DNA of 64,000 nucleotides from Geobacter sp. (GTDB lineage: Bacteria > Desulfobacterota > Desulfuromonadia > Geobacterales > Pseudopelobacteraceae), in assembly GCA_003574895.1 (NCBI GenBank), contig PJFB01000001.1:620001-684000 (forward strand), given 5' to 3'. Of this stretch, positions 8,647 through 17,727 are shown piece by piece. Within the stretch, counting starts at the first letter, position 1, and each line of letters begins with the position of its first letter. Below the pieces are notes generated by a model. It saw only the letters and a program-made list of their open reading frames with translations. It made no database searches and had not been told where the DNA came from. Both the position numbers and the translations under genes were made by a program.

Positions 8647-10215
8647 CTATTCGTCCGATTTGTTCAGCTTGTAGTCAATACTATCTATAAGTGCCTGATA
8701 AGATGCATCAATAATGTTGTCGGAAACCCCAACCGTTCCCCAACGACTATGCTTATCACCGGATTCGATCAACACACGTATGGATGAAGCGGTACCCAGG
8801 CCGGCCGGCAGGACTCGTACCTTGTAGTCAAGCAGCTTGAGTTCCTTGAGTTTGGGGTAAAACTTCTCCAAAGCCTTGCGGATGGCATTGTCAAGCGCAT
8901 TAACCGGACCGCTTCCCTCGGCGGCGGTGTGCTCCATCTTTCCACCCACTTTGACCATTATGGTGGCTTCCGAGAGCGGTTTATCCTCTTCATGACGCTT
9001 TTCGTCAATTACTCTGAAACCAATAACATTGAAATGTTTTCGATGTGTTCCAAGTGCTTTCTTCATCAAAAGCTCAAACGATGCTTCGGCGCCCTCGAAC
9101 TGGTAGCCGCGGTTCTCCATATCCTTGATGTTGTCCAGAATCTCCAGGGTTACAGGGTCCTTGCTATCAAGGTTGATATTGAACTCCTCGGCCTTGGCCA
9201 GGATATTTGCTCGGCCGGAGAGATCTGACACCAGCACGCGGGTGCAGTTGCCCACCAACTCGGGCCGCATATGTTCATAGGTCTCGGGATGGCGCTGGAT
9301 GGCGCTGACATGCACACCTCCCTTGTGAGCAAAGGCCGAATTGCCGACATAGGGTTGATGCTTGTTGGGTGAAAGGTTGGCCAACTCAAAGACAAAACGG
9401 GACAAATCGCGCAAATGTTTCATCTGGTCGTCAGATACGCATTCAGATTTCATCTTTATTTTCAGTGCTGGGATAATCGAGCAAAGGTTGGCATTGCCGC
9501 AACGCTCACCAAAACCATTGATGGTCCCCTGGACTTGAACGATGCCCTCGGCAACCGCAATCAGCGAATTTGCCACGGCACACTCCGAATCGTTATGGGT
9601 ATGGATACCGAGCGGGGTTGTTATATGTTTCCTGACGTCTTTTATGATATCGGCAACTTCAAAAGGCATGGTCCCGCCATTGGTATCACACAGAATTATG
9701 CAGTCAACCTTGGCCTGTTCTGCCGCCAAAAGGGTCTTGATGGCATACTCTGGATTGGCTTTGTAGCCGTCAAAGAAATGCTCGGCATCGTAGAAAACTT
9801 CCGGGGCGTTTTGTTTCAGAAATTCCAGTGAATCGTAGATCAACTCAAGATTTTCCTCTAAAGGGATGCGTAATGCCTCGCGTACATGAAAATCCCAGGT
9901 CTTGCCAAAAATTGTAATGGCATCAGGCTCGGCAGCGATCAAGGTCTTGATATTGTTATCCTTGTCAGGTGTAACCTTGGCCCGGCGAGTGGAGCCGAAC
10001 GCCGCAATTTTGGCCTGGGATAATTTCTCTTTTTTGATATCCTTGAAGAAGGCCACGTCTTTGGGGTTGCTACCAGGCCAACCGCCCTCAATGTAGTGAA
10101 TGCCCAGTTCATCAAGTTTGTGGGCAATGCGTATCTTGTCCTCCACCAGGAAAGAGATATCTTCAGCCTGGGTGCCATCCCGCAGGGTCGTGTCGTACAG
10201 TTTTACTGCGCTCAT
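8647..10215 (-). CDS. cimA: (R)-citramalate synthase
   Basis: CimA condenses acetyl-CoA with pyruvate to citramalate, opening the threonine-independent route to isoleucine used by Geobacter. The 522-residue product starts [19 protein letters not shown], the HMG-CoA lyase-like barrel signature. It continues with [25 protein letters not shown] and [12 protein letters not shown], then a LeuA-type dimer/regulatory domain (about 395-515). This long, LeuA-diverged form is the citramalate-synthase type rather than isopropylmalate synthase. A GGAGG precedes the ATG; an upstream in-frame start would add 26 non-conserved residues. Confidence 0.92.
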   Translation of the reverse strand: MSAVKLYDTTLRDGTQAEDISFLVEDKIRIAHKLDELGIHYIEGGWPGSNPKDVAFFKDIKKEKLSQAKIAAFGSTRRAKVTPDKDNNIKTLIAAEPDAITIFGKTWDFHVREALRIPLEENLELIYDSLEFLKQNAPEVFYDAEHFFDGYKANPEYAIKTLLAAEQAKVDCIILCDTNGGTMPFEVADIIKDVRKHITTPLGIHTHNDSECAVANSLIAVAEGIVQVQGTINGFGERCGNANLCSIIPALKIKMKSECVSDDQMKHLRDLSRFVFELANLSPNKHQPYVGNSAFAHKGGVHVSAIQRHPETYEHMRPELVGNCTRVLVSDLSGRANILAKAEEFNINLDSKDPVTLEILDNIKDMENRGYQFEGAEASFELLMKKALGTHRKHFNVIGFRVIDEKRHEEDKPLSEATIMVKVGGKMEHTAAEGSGPVNALDNAIRKALEKFYPKLKELKLLDYKVRVLPAGLGTASSIRVLIESGDKHSRWGTVGVSDNIIDASYQALIDSIDYKLNKSDE

Positions 10216-10274
10216 CTCAACCTCCAAACGTAAGTGGATATTTCCAACCATCCCGTATTCGAACGAGGGTTTTA

Positions 10275-10303
10275 TTTGTATCCGTTTTAGCACAATTTTT
10301 CAA
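10275..10303 (-). promoter_or_regulatory. Candidate cimA promoter
   Basis: TTGAAA at 10298-10303 and TACAAA at 10275-10280 on the minus strand are 17 bases apart, about 60 bases before the cimA ATG. The 227-base gap to the divergent MATE gene holds no other clear signal. Confidence 0.45.
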
Positions 10304-10442
10304 CATAAACAGTTGTTCCACTCGGCGCAAAATGATGTTTCAAATTCGCAGGTCGATCACATCCGGAAAAAAGCCTACCTCACTGATGGACATTATAGTA
10401 TAAATGGAATTCACATCGTGAATCTGACCGGGTTGATGGGTC

Positions 10443-11846
10443 ATGGTGCACAATCAGTATCCGGAACTCAACATAAAATATTACATGACCACTTCATCGG
10501 ACCTGACAACCGCCCCCATATCAATACTGATACGAAGACTTGCCATCCCTGCCGGTACCGGCTTTTTCTTCAACACCATGTTCAATGTTGTGGACACCTG
10601 GTATGGCAGCCGGCTTTCCACGACCGCACTGGCAGCAATGTCCCTTTCATTTCCGGTCTTCTTCATTATCATTGCCGTCGGGGCTGGTATTTCCACCGCA
10701 ACCACTGCCCTGATCGGCAATGCCCTGGGACGGGACGCACGTGACGAAGCCCATCAGTTTATTCCACAGGCGTTTTCTTTCGCAATCATTCATGCCATCA
10801 CCTTGACTGCTTTGGGTCTGCTCTTTACCCCGAGTATTTTTAGATACATGGGCGCCAGTGGCGAGTACCTCTCCCTGGCTGTAAGTTATATGAGCGTTAT
10901 TTTTTGGGGCTCATCTTTTTTTATGCTCAACTTCGTCATGAACGCGATACTCAACTCACATGGCAACACATTAATATACCGAAATTTTCTGGTTGCTGGT
11001 TTTCTCCTCAATCTTATATTCGACCCGTGGTTCATGTACGGCGGTTTAGGGTTGCCCGCCTTCGGACTGCCCGGCGTTGCGTTGGCAACCTTGGTGATCC
11101 AATGTATCGGTAGTATTTATATTTTCAGCAGCCTTATGCGCTTGGGAATTGTAGAAGGATTTCATTTCCGCGAATTCATTCCTCGCTGGCATTATTACTG
11201 GGAACTGTCCAAACAGGGTTTTCCCTCTACCATGAACATGATGACCGTCACCCTGGGATCCTTCATTATCACCTGGTTTGTAAGCAGATACGGCAAAGAT
11301 GCTGTCGCTGCCTATGGCATCGGATTTCGCATCGAACAGTTAGTATTACTTCCTGTGATGGGATTAAATGTCTCAACACTGGCACTGTCGGCCCAAAACT
11401 TCGGTGCTGCCCGCTTCGATCGAATTCGCAAGGTACTTAAAATCTCCCTGCTGTATGGGTTCATACTTGCATCAACCGGAACAGTGGTAGTGCTGCTGAT
11501 CACAAAAACCTTGCTGGCTGTCTTCACAACAGACACGGCAGTTATAACCACCGGCATTCGGTTTCTGCGGATCGAGGCTTTCGTCTTCCCCGCTTATGTC
11601 CTGCTTTATATATGCGTCTCCACCATGCAGGGGATAAAACGTCCTGTTTTTGCCCTGTGGATCGGTCTGTACCGCCAGATTGCGGCGCCAATCCCGATAT
11701 TCCACTTTTTGTCCATAGTCTTGGGTTGGGGTATCATGGGTATCTGGTGGGGCGTCTTTACCGTGACCTGGTCGGCAGCCGCCATTGCCGTTGTTTATGT
11801 CAGCTGGATAATAAAAAAATTGGAAAAGGATATGGAATCGGCATGA
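10443..11846 (+). CDS. MATE-family multidrug/cation efflux transporter
   Basis: The 467-residue protein is very hydrophobic with about 12 membrane helices in two homologous halves, and has the MATE-type segment MFNVVDTWYGSRLSTTALAAMSL near the N-terminus (residues about 45-67). MATE pumps expel drugs or metabolites using sodium or proton gradients. The second ATG (10485) is an alternative start; neither has a strong ribosome site. The stop overlaps the start of mtaB (ATGA). Substrate is unknown. Confidence 0.9.
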   Translation: MVHNQYPELNIKYYMTTSSDLTTAPISILIRRLAIPAGTGFFFNTMFNVVDTWYGSRLSTTALAAMSLSFPVFFIIIAVGAGISTATTALIGNALGRDARDEAHQFIPQAFSFAIIHAITLTALGLLFTPSIFRYMGASGEYLSLAVSYMSVIFWGSSFFMLNFVMNAILNSHGNTLIYRNFLVAGFLLNLIFDPWFMYGGLGLPAFGLPGVALATLVIQCIGSIYIFSSLMRLGIVEGFHFREFIPRWHYYWELSKQGFPSTMNMMTVTLGSFIITWFVSRYGKDAVAAYGIGFRIEQLVLLPVMGLNVSTLALSAQNFGAARFDRIRKVLKISLLYGFILASTGTVVVLLITKTLLAVFTTDTAVITTGIRFLRIEAFVFPAYVLLYICVSTMQGIKRPVFALWIGLYRQIAAPIPIFHFLSIVLGWGIMGIWWGVFTVTWSAAAIAVVYVSWIIKKLEKDMESA

Positions 11847-13135
11847 AGCGGGTAGCTATTACAACTCTGGGGTGCAAGACCAATCAATTCGAATCGGCCG
11901 CCATGGGCGAACAGCTCGTGAAAGCCGGCTACTCAGTCGTTCCCTTCTGCGAGCCTGCCGATATTTATGTGGTCAACTCCTGTACAGTCACGGCCAGGAC
12001 AGATGCAGAAACCCGCCGTATTGTTCGGCGTGCCCACCGTCTTAATCCCCAAGCCCGCATCGTCGCCACTGGCTGCTATGCCCAGGTGGCCCCGGGTGAC
12101 TTGGAACGGATGCCAGAAGTGGACATCGTACTCGGCAACCGCGAAAAAAACGATATTGCTGCCCTGTTGGAATCAGAGCAAAGCTTGGTTTCCGACATCA
12201 CCGCCGAGAGAACAGGCGGGACACTCAAGCTGAAAACCTTTGCCGAACACACCCGAGCATTTCTCCAAGCCCAGAACGGCTGCAATTCATTCTGCTCATA
12301 CTGCATCGTACCCTTTGCCCGCGGCAGGAGCCGCAGCGTCCCGATCGAGGATATGCTGGCAGGGGTGCGTGATCTGGCCGCCAACAACTACAAGGAAGTG
12401 GTATTGACCGGCATTCACTTGGGCGCCTATGGCATGGACCTGACGCCGGAGCATTCCCTGACCGAGCTTGTGAGACAAATCGATGCCGAACGTCCGGTGC
12501 CCCGTTTACGCATCGGCTCGGTGGAGCCAAATGAATTGAGCGATGAATTGATCGCCTTAATGGCTCGTTCGACGATCATATGCCCACACCTACACCTTCC
12601 CCTCCAAAGCGGCAGCGACTCTGTCCTGGCCCGCATGGGACGACGCTATACAGCCAGTTTCTTCCAGGATTTACTCACCAGGGTCAGCGCCCTTCTGCCT
12701 GACGCCTTCATCGGTATCGACGTCATCGCCGGTTTCCCTGGCGAGACTGAAGAGGAATTCAGCGAAACCCTCCAACTGGTGGAGGCGATGCCTTTATCCG
12801 ACCTGCATGTCTTTCCCTATTCCAGGCGCACCGGAACAAAGGCGGCAGAAATGCCGGATCAAGTTGCCGATCAGGTGATAAAGGCTCGGGCAAAACAATT
12901 GCGCAATGTGGCTGCTCTAAAGAAAAATACTTTTCTGAACAGGTTTGTGGGCAGGGAACTGCAGATACTGGTGCAGGGCCATGACACTGCAACAGGCCTC
13001 TGCCGGGGGCTTTCCAGAAATTACATCGATATGAAGTTTGTTGGAGATAACAGCCTGGTCAACAGCGAAGTACGGGTTAAGGTTTTAAGGGCCGATAACG
13101 AAACCATGTACGGGGAGATGACAACAGGTCGATGA
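11843..13135 (+). CDS. mtaB: tRNA (N6-threonylcarbamoyladenosine-37) methylthiotransferase
   Basis: MtaB adds a methylthio group to t6A37 of tRNAs reading ANN codons. The 430-residue product has the UPF0004 domain with Cys11, Cys47 and Cys78 for one iron-sulfur cluster. The radical SAM C-x3-C-x2-C follows at Cys147, Cys151 and Cys154 (NGCNSFCSYCIVPFARG), with a TRAM domain at the C-terminus. The opening TTLGCKTNQFE marks the MtaB rather than MiaB or RimO branch. The ATG overlaps the MATE stop, so translation is likely coupled. Confidence 0.92.
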   Translation: MKRVAITTLGCKTNQFESAAMGEQLVKAGYSVVPFCEPADIYVVNSCTVTARTDAETRRIVRRAHRLNPQARIVATGCYAQVAPGDLERMPEVDIVLGNREKNDIAALLESEQSLVSDITAERTGGTLKLKTFAEHTRAFLQAQNGCNSFCSYCIVPFARGRSRSVPIEDMLAGVRDLAANNYKEVVLTGIHLGAYGMDLTPEHSLTELVRQIDAERPVPRLRIGSVEPNELSDELIALMARSTIICPHLHLPLQSGSDSVLARMGRRYTASFFQDLLTRVSALLPDAFIGIDVIAGFPGETEEEFSETLQLVEAMPLSDLHVFPYSRRTGTKAAEMPDQVADQVIKARAKQLRNVAALKKNTFLNRFVGRELQILVQGHDTATGLCRGLSRNYIDMKFVGDNSLVNSEVRVKVLRADNETMYGEMTTGR

Positions 13136-13146
13136 CTCCCCTGCCG

Positions 13147-13587
13147 TTACAACAACAGCACCAGAGCCACGCCGCCACCCAGTACCGCCAAGTTGCAAAC
13201 GGCAGAAACTGCATGCAACTTCGAAAATTCCCTGCGTAACGGATGCTCCTTGGTAGTGGTCTCAAATGACCCGATCTCCCGCTTGAGTTCAGCGGCGCGA
13301 GGTTCCACGTAAAAAGCCTGCACTGCGGTCACTGCCAGCATGGCCATAAGGATACCGGCCGCCAAATCGATGCCACGGCCGCGCGCCACCATGCGAAGTA
13401 CCAGGGCGATGCCACCACAGGCCATCCCCCAACGGAAATAGCCGGGAAAGAAGGTACCGACTATGCGGGCGGCAGTGTCCCGTGACTCTGTTTTAAAGAG
13501 CAAGGGAGTTAGAACAAAAGTGAACAGGGCATTGCCCCCCACCCAAAATGTCACTTCCAGACGATAGATAAATTCCGCAATTTTCAT
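13147..13587 (-). CDS. DUF4149/TMEM205-like membrane protein
   Basis: The 146-residue protein has four predicted membrane spans. It opens MKIAEFIYRLEVTFWVGGNALFTF, the pattern of the DUF4149 family, and has a charged loop (EPRAAELKREIGSFE) before the last span. Function of the family is unknown. The ATG follows CCGGAG by five bases. It ends 11 bases from the convergent mtaB stop and follows the YjbQ gene. Confidence 0.75.
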   Translation of the reverse strand: MKIAEFIYRLEVTFWVGGNALFTFVLTPLLFKTESRDTAARIVGTFFPGYFRWGMACGGIALVLRMVARGRGIDLAAGILMAMLAVTAVQAFYVEPRAAELKREIGSFETTTKEHPLRREFSKLHAVSAVCNLAVLGGGVALVLLL

Positions 13588-13599
13588 GGTCACTCCGGT

Positions 13600-14016
13600 T
13601 TATTCCCCAATGATTTTAACCAGCACCCGTTTTCTACGCTTGCCATCGAATTCACCGTAAAAGATCTGCTCCCAAGGGCCAAGATCCAGCTTGCCGCCGG
13701 TCACGGCCACCACAACTTCGCGCCCCATGATGGTCCGCTTCAGATGGGCATCGGCATTATCTTCAAAACCATTGTGGCGATAACGGGAATACGGCTTTTC
13801 CGGCGCCAAACCTTCCAGCCAGACTTCAAAATCTTGATGCAAGCCACTCTCGTCGTCGTTGATAAAAACACTGGCCGTGATGTGCATGGCATTGCACAGA
13901 AGCAGCCCCTCGCAAATACCGCTCTCACTCAAGCATTCCTGAATCTTTGGGGTAATATTGATCAGTTCGCGGCGCTGCCTGGTTTCGAACCATAACTCCT
14001 TGCGGTAAGACCTCAT
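13600..14016 (-). CDS. YjbQ/UPF0047 family protein
   Basis: The 138-residue product starts [18 protein letters not shown] and has the family motif [25 protein letters not shown] together with [28 protein letters not shown]. The E. coli member has thiamin-phosphate synthase activity in vitro, but the physiological role is unclear. The ATG overlaps the stop of the ResB-like gene (ATGA) and follows GGGGTGAC, so this start is preferred over one 15 codons upstream. Conserved His and Asp/Glu residues suggest a metal site. Confidence 0.9.
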   Translation of the reverse strand: MRSYRKELWFETRQRRELINITPKIQECLSESGICEGLLLCNAMHITASVFINDDESGLHQDFEVWLEGLAPEKPYSRYRHNGFEDNADAHLKRTIMGREVVVAVTGGKLDLGPWEQIFYGEFDGKRRKRVLVKIIGE

Positions 14017-14759
14017 GTTGTCACCCCAATGCCAGACTCCTTTGACTTTGCCCTTTGCCATACCACCAGTATATTACCGGCGGTAAACAACAAGGCACCA
14101 GCCAATGCCATCCCTGCGCCAGGTTCGCGGTGTACCTCCAGGAGCGCCCGCGGCATTGGATATTGTTCGGCCTGCTTGATAAAAACCCCGTATCCGCCCG
14201 AGAACCAGGGGTGATTGGGGCTGATTGTTGTCCTGGAAGCCATATTATTGAGATCGGTTACCAGTTCGCTACTGAAGCCAGTAGGCATGCCCATTGGGGA
14301 GCCGGCCACGGAGATAGATGCTACCCCGAAGGCATGACCGTCTGGCAACTGTGCCAACGCCCCTTCATATACCTCCAATTGCTGAATATAGCTACCTGTG
14401 GCGCTTAATAGGTGGGCCAAAACGATCATCAGGAAACCGGCATGCATCATCTGTGGGGCAAGCAACTGCCATAGCCCTGCCCTACCCCATCGAGACCATG
14501 ACGTCTCGGTTGAACAACAGAGTGTGTTCACAACCAACAGCGAAACCATGGCTATGGCAAGCCAAAGCCACCAGGAAACAGGCATCGGCACGGCTCTCAG
14601 CCAGCTGATAAGGGGCATGGCATTGATGGCCGCGGCAAATTCGCCTGTCAGCAGAAATGAACCCGCAGCCAGGGTGATGCAGAGTACTGCCGACAAAACA
14701 AGACAGGTTTCAATTGAAATGCAGACAAGCCACAATAGCTTAATTATATTTATCATCAT
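14013..14759 (-). CDS. ResB-like cytochrome c biogenesis membrane protein
   Basis: The 248-residue protein has three N-terminal membrane spans, a periplasmic region of about 90 residues and a last span. The C-terminal [22 protein letters not shown] resembles the end of ResB/CcsB, which helps deliver heme for cytochrome c maturation. It is shorter than full ResB (usually more than 300 residues). No partner CcsA gene is adjacent. Family assignment is by pattern only. It is translationally coupled to the YjbQ gene. Confidence 0.6.
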   Translation of the reverse strand: MMINIIKLLWLVCISIETCLVLSAVLCITLAAGSFLLTGEFAAAINAMPLISWLRAVPMPVSWWLWLAIAMVSLLVVNTLCCSTETSWSRWGRAGLWQLLAPQMMHAGFLMIVLAHLLSATGSYIQQLEVYEGALAQLPDGHAFGVASISVAGSPMGMPTGFSSELVTDLNNMASRTTISPNHPWFSGGYGVFIKQAEQYPMPRALLEVHREPGAGMALAGALLFTAGNILVVWQRAKSKESGIGVTT

Positions 14760-14791
14760 TATCGGTCAATGTCGGATGGGTGTCACAATAT

Positions 14792-16258
14792 TCAGCGCTT
14801 AAGCTCCCTGATGAAGGCCAATTCGATATCCGAAGCCTTGACATCAAGGCTGGTCATTGACAAATACCGCAGTCCACCCTCGATTGTATTCTCTATGATA
14901 CTGGTTGGACCGTCTTTCTGTTCTTTGACCACTTCGCTTATTGATCCTATCGACAACAGGGTATTGTCGTAAAGCATTCCTTTAACATTAATCTTCGGAT
15001 TAGACCGTTCATCGACCTTATTGCGAATAGCCAAAATACTGTCTGCCAGAGTGGCCTTAACTGCCCGCAACTCTTCAATTTCCTGAAGAGACTTTGCCTG
15101 CGCCAACTGGGCTTGATTCTTTTCAAGCTCTGCAAACAGACGTTCCAATTCCGCAGCATCATGATAATCCACACCAACGGCAAGGGTCGTCTTCACCGAA
15201 GCGGGAGAACCGATTTTTTTAGCCTCGATCCCGCCAAGAGCCTCGTATGTGCCACCAGACACGGCACCACGATTGATTATGATCCGGCCCAGCGTCTTGA
15301 TAGTACTGTTATGGATTTCTACCTCTGCAATAACATCACCGGTGCATTCAATAACGCAATTATGGATGAATTGTGACCTGATTGTCCCGCCGCAGGTTAC
15401 TGTTCCCCGCCCCTGTCCATCCATGCCACAGAAAGTGATGTCACCTTCGCTCACCAGGTTGCATATTCCCACATTTCCGGTAACCCTAATACCCTTGGTT
15501 GCCGAAATATTGAACTCATCCAGCACATCTCCCCGGATCTCCACAAAACCGTTAAAAACAATGGAACCTATCCGGAAATTCACATCCCCCGAGACAATGT
15601 ACTCCTCTTCGACCGAAATCTCTCCCGATGACACACTCACCCTACCCGCTGCGGTGGCAATAAGCAAGGCGCCCCCATCATCGGCGCGAATGTTCTTTCC
15701 TATTTTAAGATTTAGGGCTTTGCCGGCCTTGGGCGGGATAACCTGGCCTGTAATACTCCTGCCGGCACTGCCTGGCTCGGGCGGGACGATCCTGCCAATC
15801 TCATCGTTGGGTAAAACATTGATAAAAGTCTGTACATTATGCATATCTATGCTGGTATTTTCCTCGCCACCCGATGAGTTGACCGTGATGGAAGGAGTGG
15901 CGCTGTATGAAATCCAGCCATCCACCCCGGCAACCGGCGCAAGGCCACTTGCCAGCAGCACCATACTGAGTTCCCGACCACTGGCCGCTTTAATTGCAAA
16001 GTCATCAACCGCGGCATCATCAACCCCTTCCTTTACCCCGGCTTGCGCCAGATAACCACGAAGCTCATCACGGGTCATCATGACACCTTGGCTACGCGGA
16101 ACATAGCTGCACCTGCATTCCAGCTTGTCATCGGACAGCCAGACAAACAGACTGTAGCCCGTTTTTTTGTACTCAGTCCCGGCTAGGCTTGGTTGTTGCT
16201 TTTCACTTGCAACATCAGATTTAGTTGAGGTTGAATCCATTGGCAGCATTCCAATCAT
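14792..16258 (-). CDS. FapA/DUF342-family polymer-like protein
   Basis: The 488-residue protein carries the DUF342 (FapA) domain: from about residue 160 a run of beta-helix turns (INVLPNDEIGRIVPPEPGSAGRSITGQ, then repeats such as YIVSGDVNFRIGSIVFNGFVEIRGDV). A coiled coil at about 370-420 and a C-terminal segment follow. FapA-like proteins are linked to polar flagellar assembly in Vibrio, though many Geobacter copies lie outside flagellar loci, as here. The first ATG lacks a ribosome site; one six codons later (MDSTSTKS) is possible. Confidence 0.8.
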   Translation of the reverse strand: MIGMLPMDSTSTKSDVASEKQQPSLAGTEYKKTGYSLFVWLSDDKLECRCSYVPRSQGVMMTRDELRGYLAQAGVKEGVDDAAVDDFAIKAASGRELSMVLLASGLAPVAGVDGWISYSATPSITVNSSGGEENTSIDMHNVQTFINVLPNDEIGRIVPPEPGSAGRSITGQVIPPKAGKALNLKIGKNIRADDGGALLIATAAGRVSVSSGEISVEEEYIVSGDVNFRIGSIVFNGFVEIRGDVLDEFNISATKGIRVTGNVGICNLVSEGDITFCGMDGQGRGTVTCGGTIRSQFIHNCVIECTGDVIAEVEIHNSTIKTLGRIIINRGAVSGGTYEALGGIEAKKIGSPASVKTTLAVGVDYHDAAELERLFAELEKNQAQLAQAKSLQEIEELRAVKATLADSILAIRNKVDERSNPKINVKGMLYDNTLLSIGSISEVVKEQKDGPTSIIENTIEGGLRYLSMTSLDVKASDIELAFIRELKR

Positions 16259-16454
16259 TGAGTAGAGAAATAGGGCCGGGCAGATTTTACAAACACGGCA
16301 AAAACCAGCGCTTAGTCAAATCCAGGCATTCTTGAGAGTACTTTCTTGAGTAATGCCAACTTTAGACCTAATACTGTTTAAGCATAGTTATAGTAACAAT
16401 ATCTGGCATAAAAAGCACCTATTTCGCCAAAAATTACCGCTAAAAAAAATCAAC

Positions 16455-16484
16455 TTGACTTGTGGACCCTATTCGGGATATGTA
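16455..16484 (+). promoter_or_regulatory. Candidate tRNA-His promoter
   Basis: TTGACT at 16455-16460 and TATGTA at 16479-16484 are 18 bases apart, and the tRNA begins 14 bases beyond. The 200 bases upstream, back to the FapA-like gene, show no other recognisable element. Confidence 0.65.
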
Positions 16485-16497
16485 GAGTGTTCATTAC

Positions 16498-16574
16498 GGT
16501 GGCTATGGTGAAGCGGTCAACACTTACGACTGTGACTCGTACATTCGTCGGTTCAAATCCGACTAGCCACCCCA
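16498..16574 (+). tRNA. tRNA-His (anticodon GTG)
   Basis: The acceptor GTGGCTA pairs with TAGCCAC. An extra G at position -1 faces C73, the identity feature of tRNA-His. The anticodon stem TACGA/TCGTA holds loop CTGTGAC (anticodon GTG), and the T stem is GTCGG/CCGAC. CCA is encoded. A terminator follows within 10 bases. Confidence 0.96.
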
Positions 16575-16581
16575 AAAAATC

Positions 16582-16616
16582 AAGGACTTAAGCAATTTGC
16601 TTAAGTCCTTTTTGTT
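16582..16616. terminator. Bidirectional terminator between tRNA-His and pagL
   Basis: AAGGACTTAAGC pairs with GCTTAAGTCCTT around an AATTT-type loop. TTTTTGTTT follows on the plus strand and a T-rich run (GATTTTTT) on the minus strand. It can end both the tRNA and the convergent deacylase gene. Confidence 0.85.
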
Positions 16617-16642
16617 TGAACGCCATTATATCCGCACAACCT

Positions 16643-17215
16643 TCAAAACAAGAATAGCCAACTTAATCCGATCATATGCAGGTCAAGTCCTGGATTGGGT
16701 GTCCTCTCGGTATAAAAAATATGCCCGTTAGATATGTGCTGCAAGCGATATTCTATCCCAAGCCCGCTTTCAAAACGGTAGATAACACCTATAAATGCCC
16801 CAAACTGAAGCATACTCCCAAAATCCTGTCGTCCGAATCTATTTTTGTTAAGGAGATTGGCGTTTATGCCAACTTCCGGTTTCAGCCCGATCCCTGTTTT
16901 GTCGAAAAGCAGGGAAGTGCCAACAGAGCCGATGAAGCCCGTATTTCCGCTGCCATCAAGAACACCTGCTGCAACATTTAGCTTGGGAGCAACGCCAAAT
17001 CCCGACAAGTTTCGCCACTCAAACGGGAGGCCGTACGTAACCGACAACTCATATTGATGAAAATATTCACTCTTTGGTCCCGCCTGAAAACCTATTCTGA
17101 CACCCGCATCTTCCCACCCACCCTTTGCATTCGCACAGACAGCCGGGCGAGAAAACAACATAACTGCAAACGGCAAGACAAATAAGATTAAGCTTTTAGT
17201 CATGGCCCTACTCAC
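16643..17215 (-). CDS. pagL: PagL-like lipid A 3-O-deacylase
   Basis: This 190-residue protein has a signal peptide (cleavage near VCA-NAKG, residue 28) and alternating beta strands ending in aromatic LSWLFLF, as in outer-membrane barrels. Near the end the run YRLQHISNGHIFYTERTPNPG carries the PagL catalytic pattern His-x-Ser followed by Glu. PagL removes the 3-linked acyl chain of lipid A from the outer leaflet. GTG at 17215 is preceded by GGGAGG and is preferred over the ATG four codons later. It is monocistronic, flanked by tRNA-His and a long non-coding gap. Confidence 0.82.
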   Translation of the reverse strand: MSRAMTKSLILFVLPFAVMLFSRPAVCANAKGGWEDAGVRIGFQAGPKSEYFHQYELSVTYGLPFEWRNLSGFGVAPKLNVAAGVLDGSGNTGFIGSVGTSLLFDKTGIGLKPEVGINANLLNKNRFGRQDFGSMLQFGAFIGVIYRFESGLGIEYRLQHISNGHIFYTERTPNPGLDLHMIGLSWLFLF

Positions 17216-17727
17216 TGCAAGCCACCTCCCGTGAATAATGGTTTAAAAATAGTATATTTCATAAAGTGGGCATAGCAATCAAAGACTGCAGTTTAACAGC
17301 ATATTCATATTTTTTGATAATGCAGTATTGTCTTGAGGCTTTAAGAATGGAGCAAAGCATTAATATATATCCGGACTGGGTAGCCTGCATGTTATAGTTA
17401 TCTACGGTTTTTCAATAAAGACAGAATTTGACCAAAAGTTTTCCACAGGATCACTTGATATCTTCTGGATAGAGTCGGCCAAGCTGTTAAAATATCGTCG
17501 CTTGTATTACATTGATGAAAAGTTGGGCGGAGGTCTTGTCAAGGCAATAATCCCGCAACGAGATTATTTTTCTTTAGTACACATTGAAATTTGTTAACCA
17601 TTTGAAGTTGCGAAATTTATTTCAGCAACCGGAACAAAATACTTTTCTGTCCGGCAGGGATTGTATCCAGCGCCGATTAAGGCATCAATATTGCCGATTA
17701 TGCGACCGCCAGCCTGTGAGTAACGCC
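17216..17727. other. AT-rich intergenic region upstream of pagL and cca
   Basis: These 512 bases hold no convincing gene. One plus-strand frame stays open from 17364 to 17597 (about 77 codons) but has no ATG or ribosome site. The divergent promoters of the pagL-like gene and the nucleotidyltransferase should lie here; no clear -35/-10 pair stands out. Confidence 0.5.

Noticed and set aside
17364-17597. Open plus-strand frame of about 77 codons upstream of the nucleotidyltransferase gene.
   Set aside because: It has no ATG or GTG near its beginning, no ribosome binding site and no recognisable motif.
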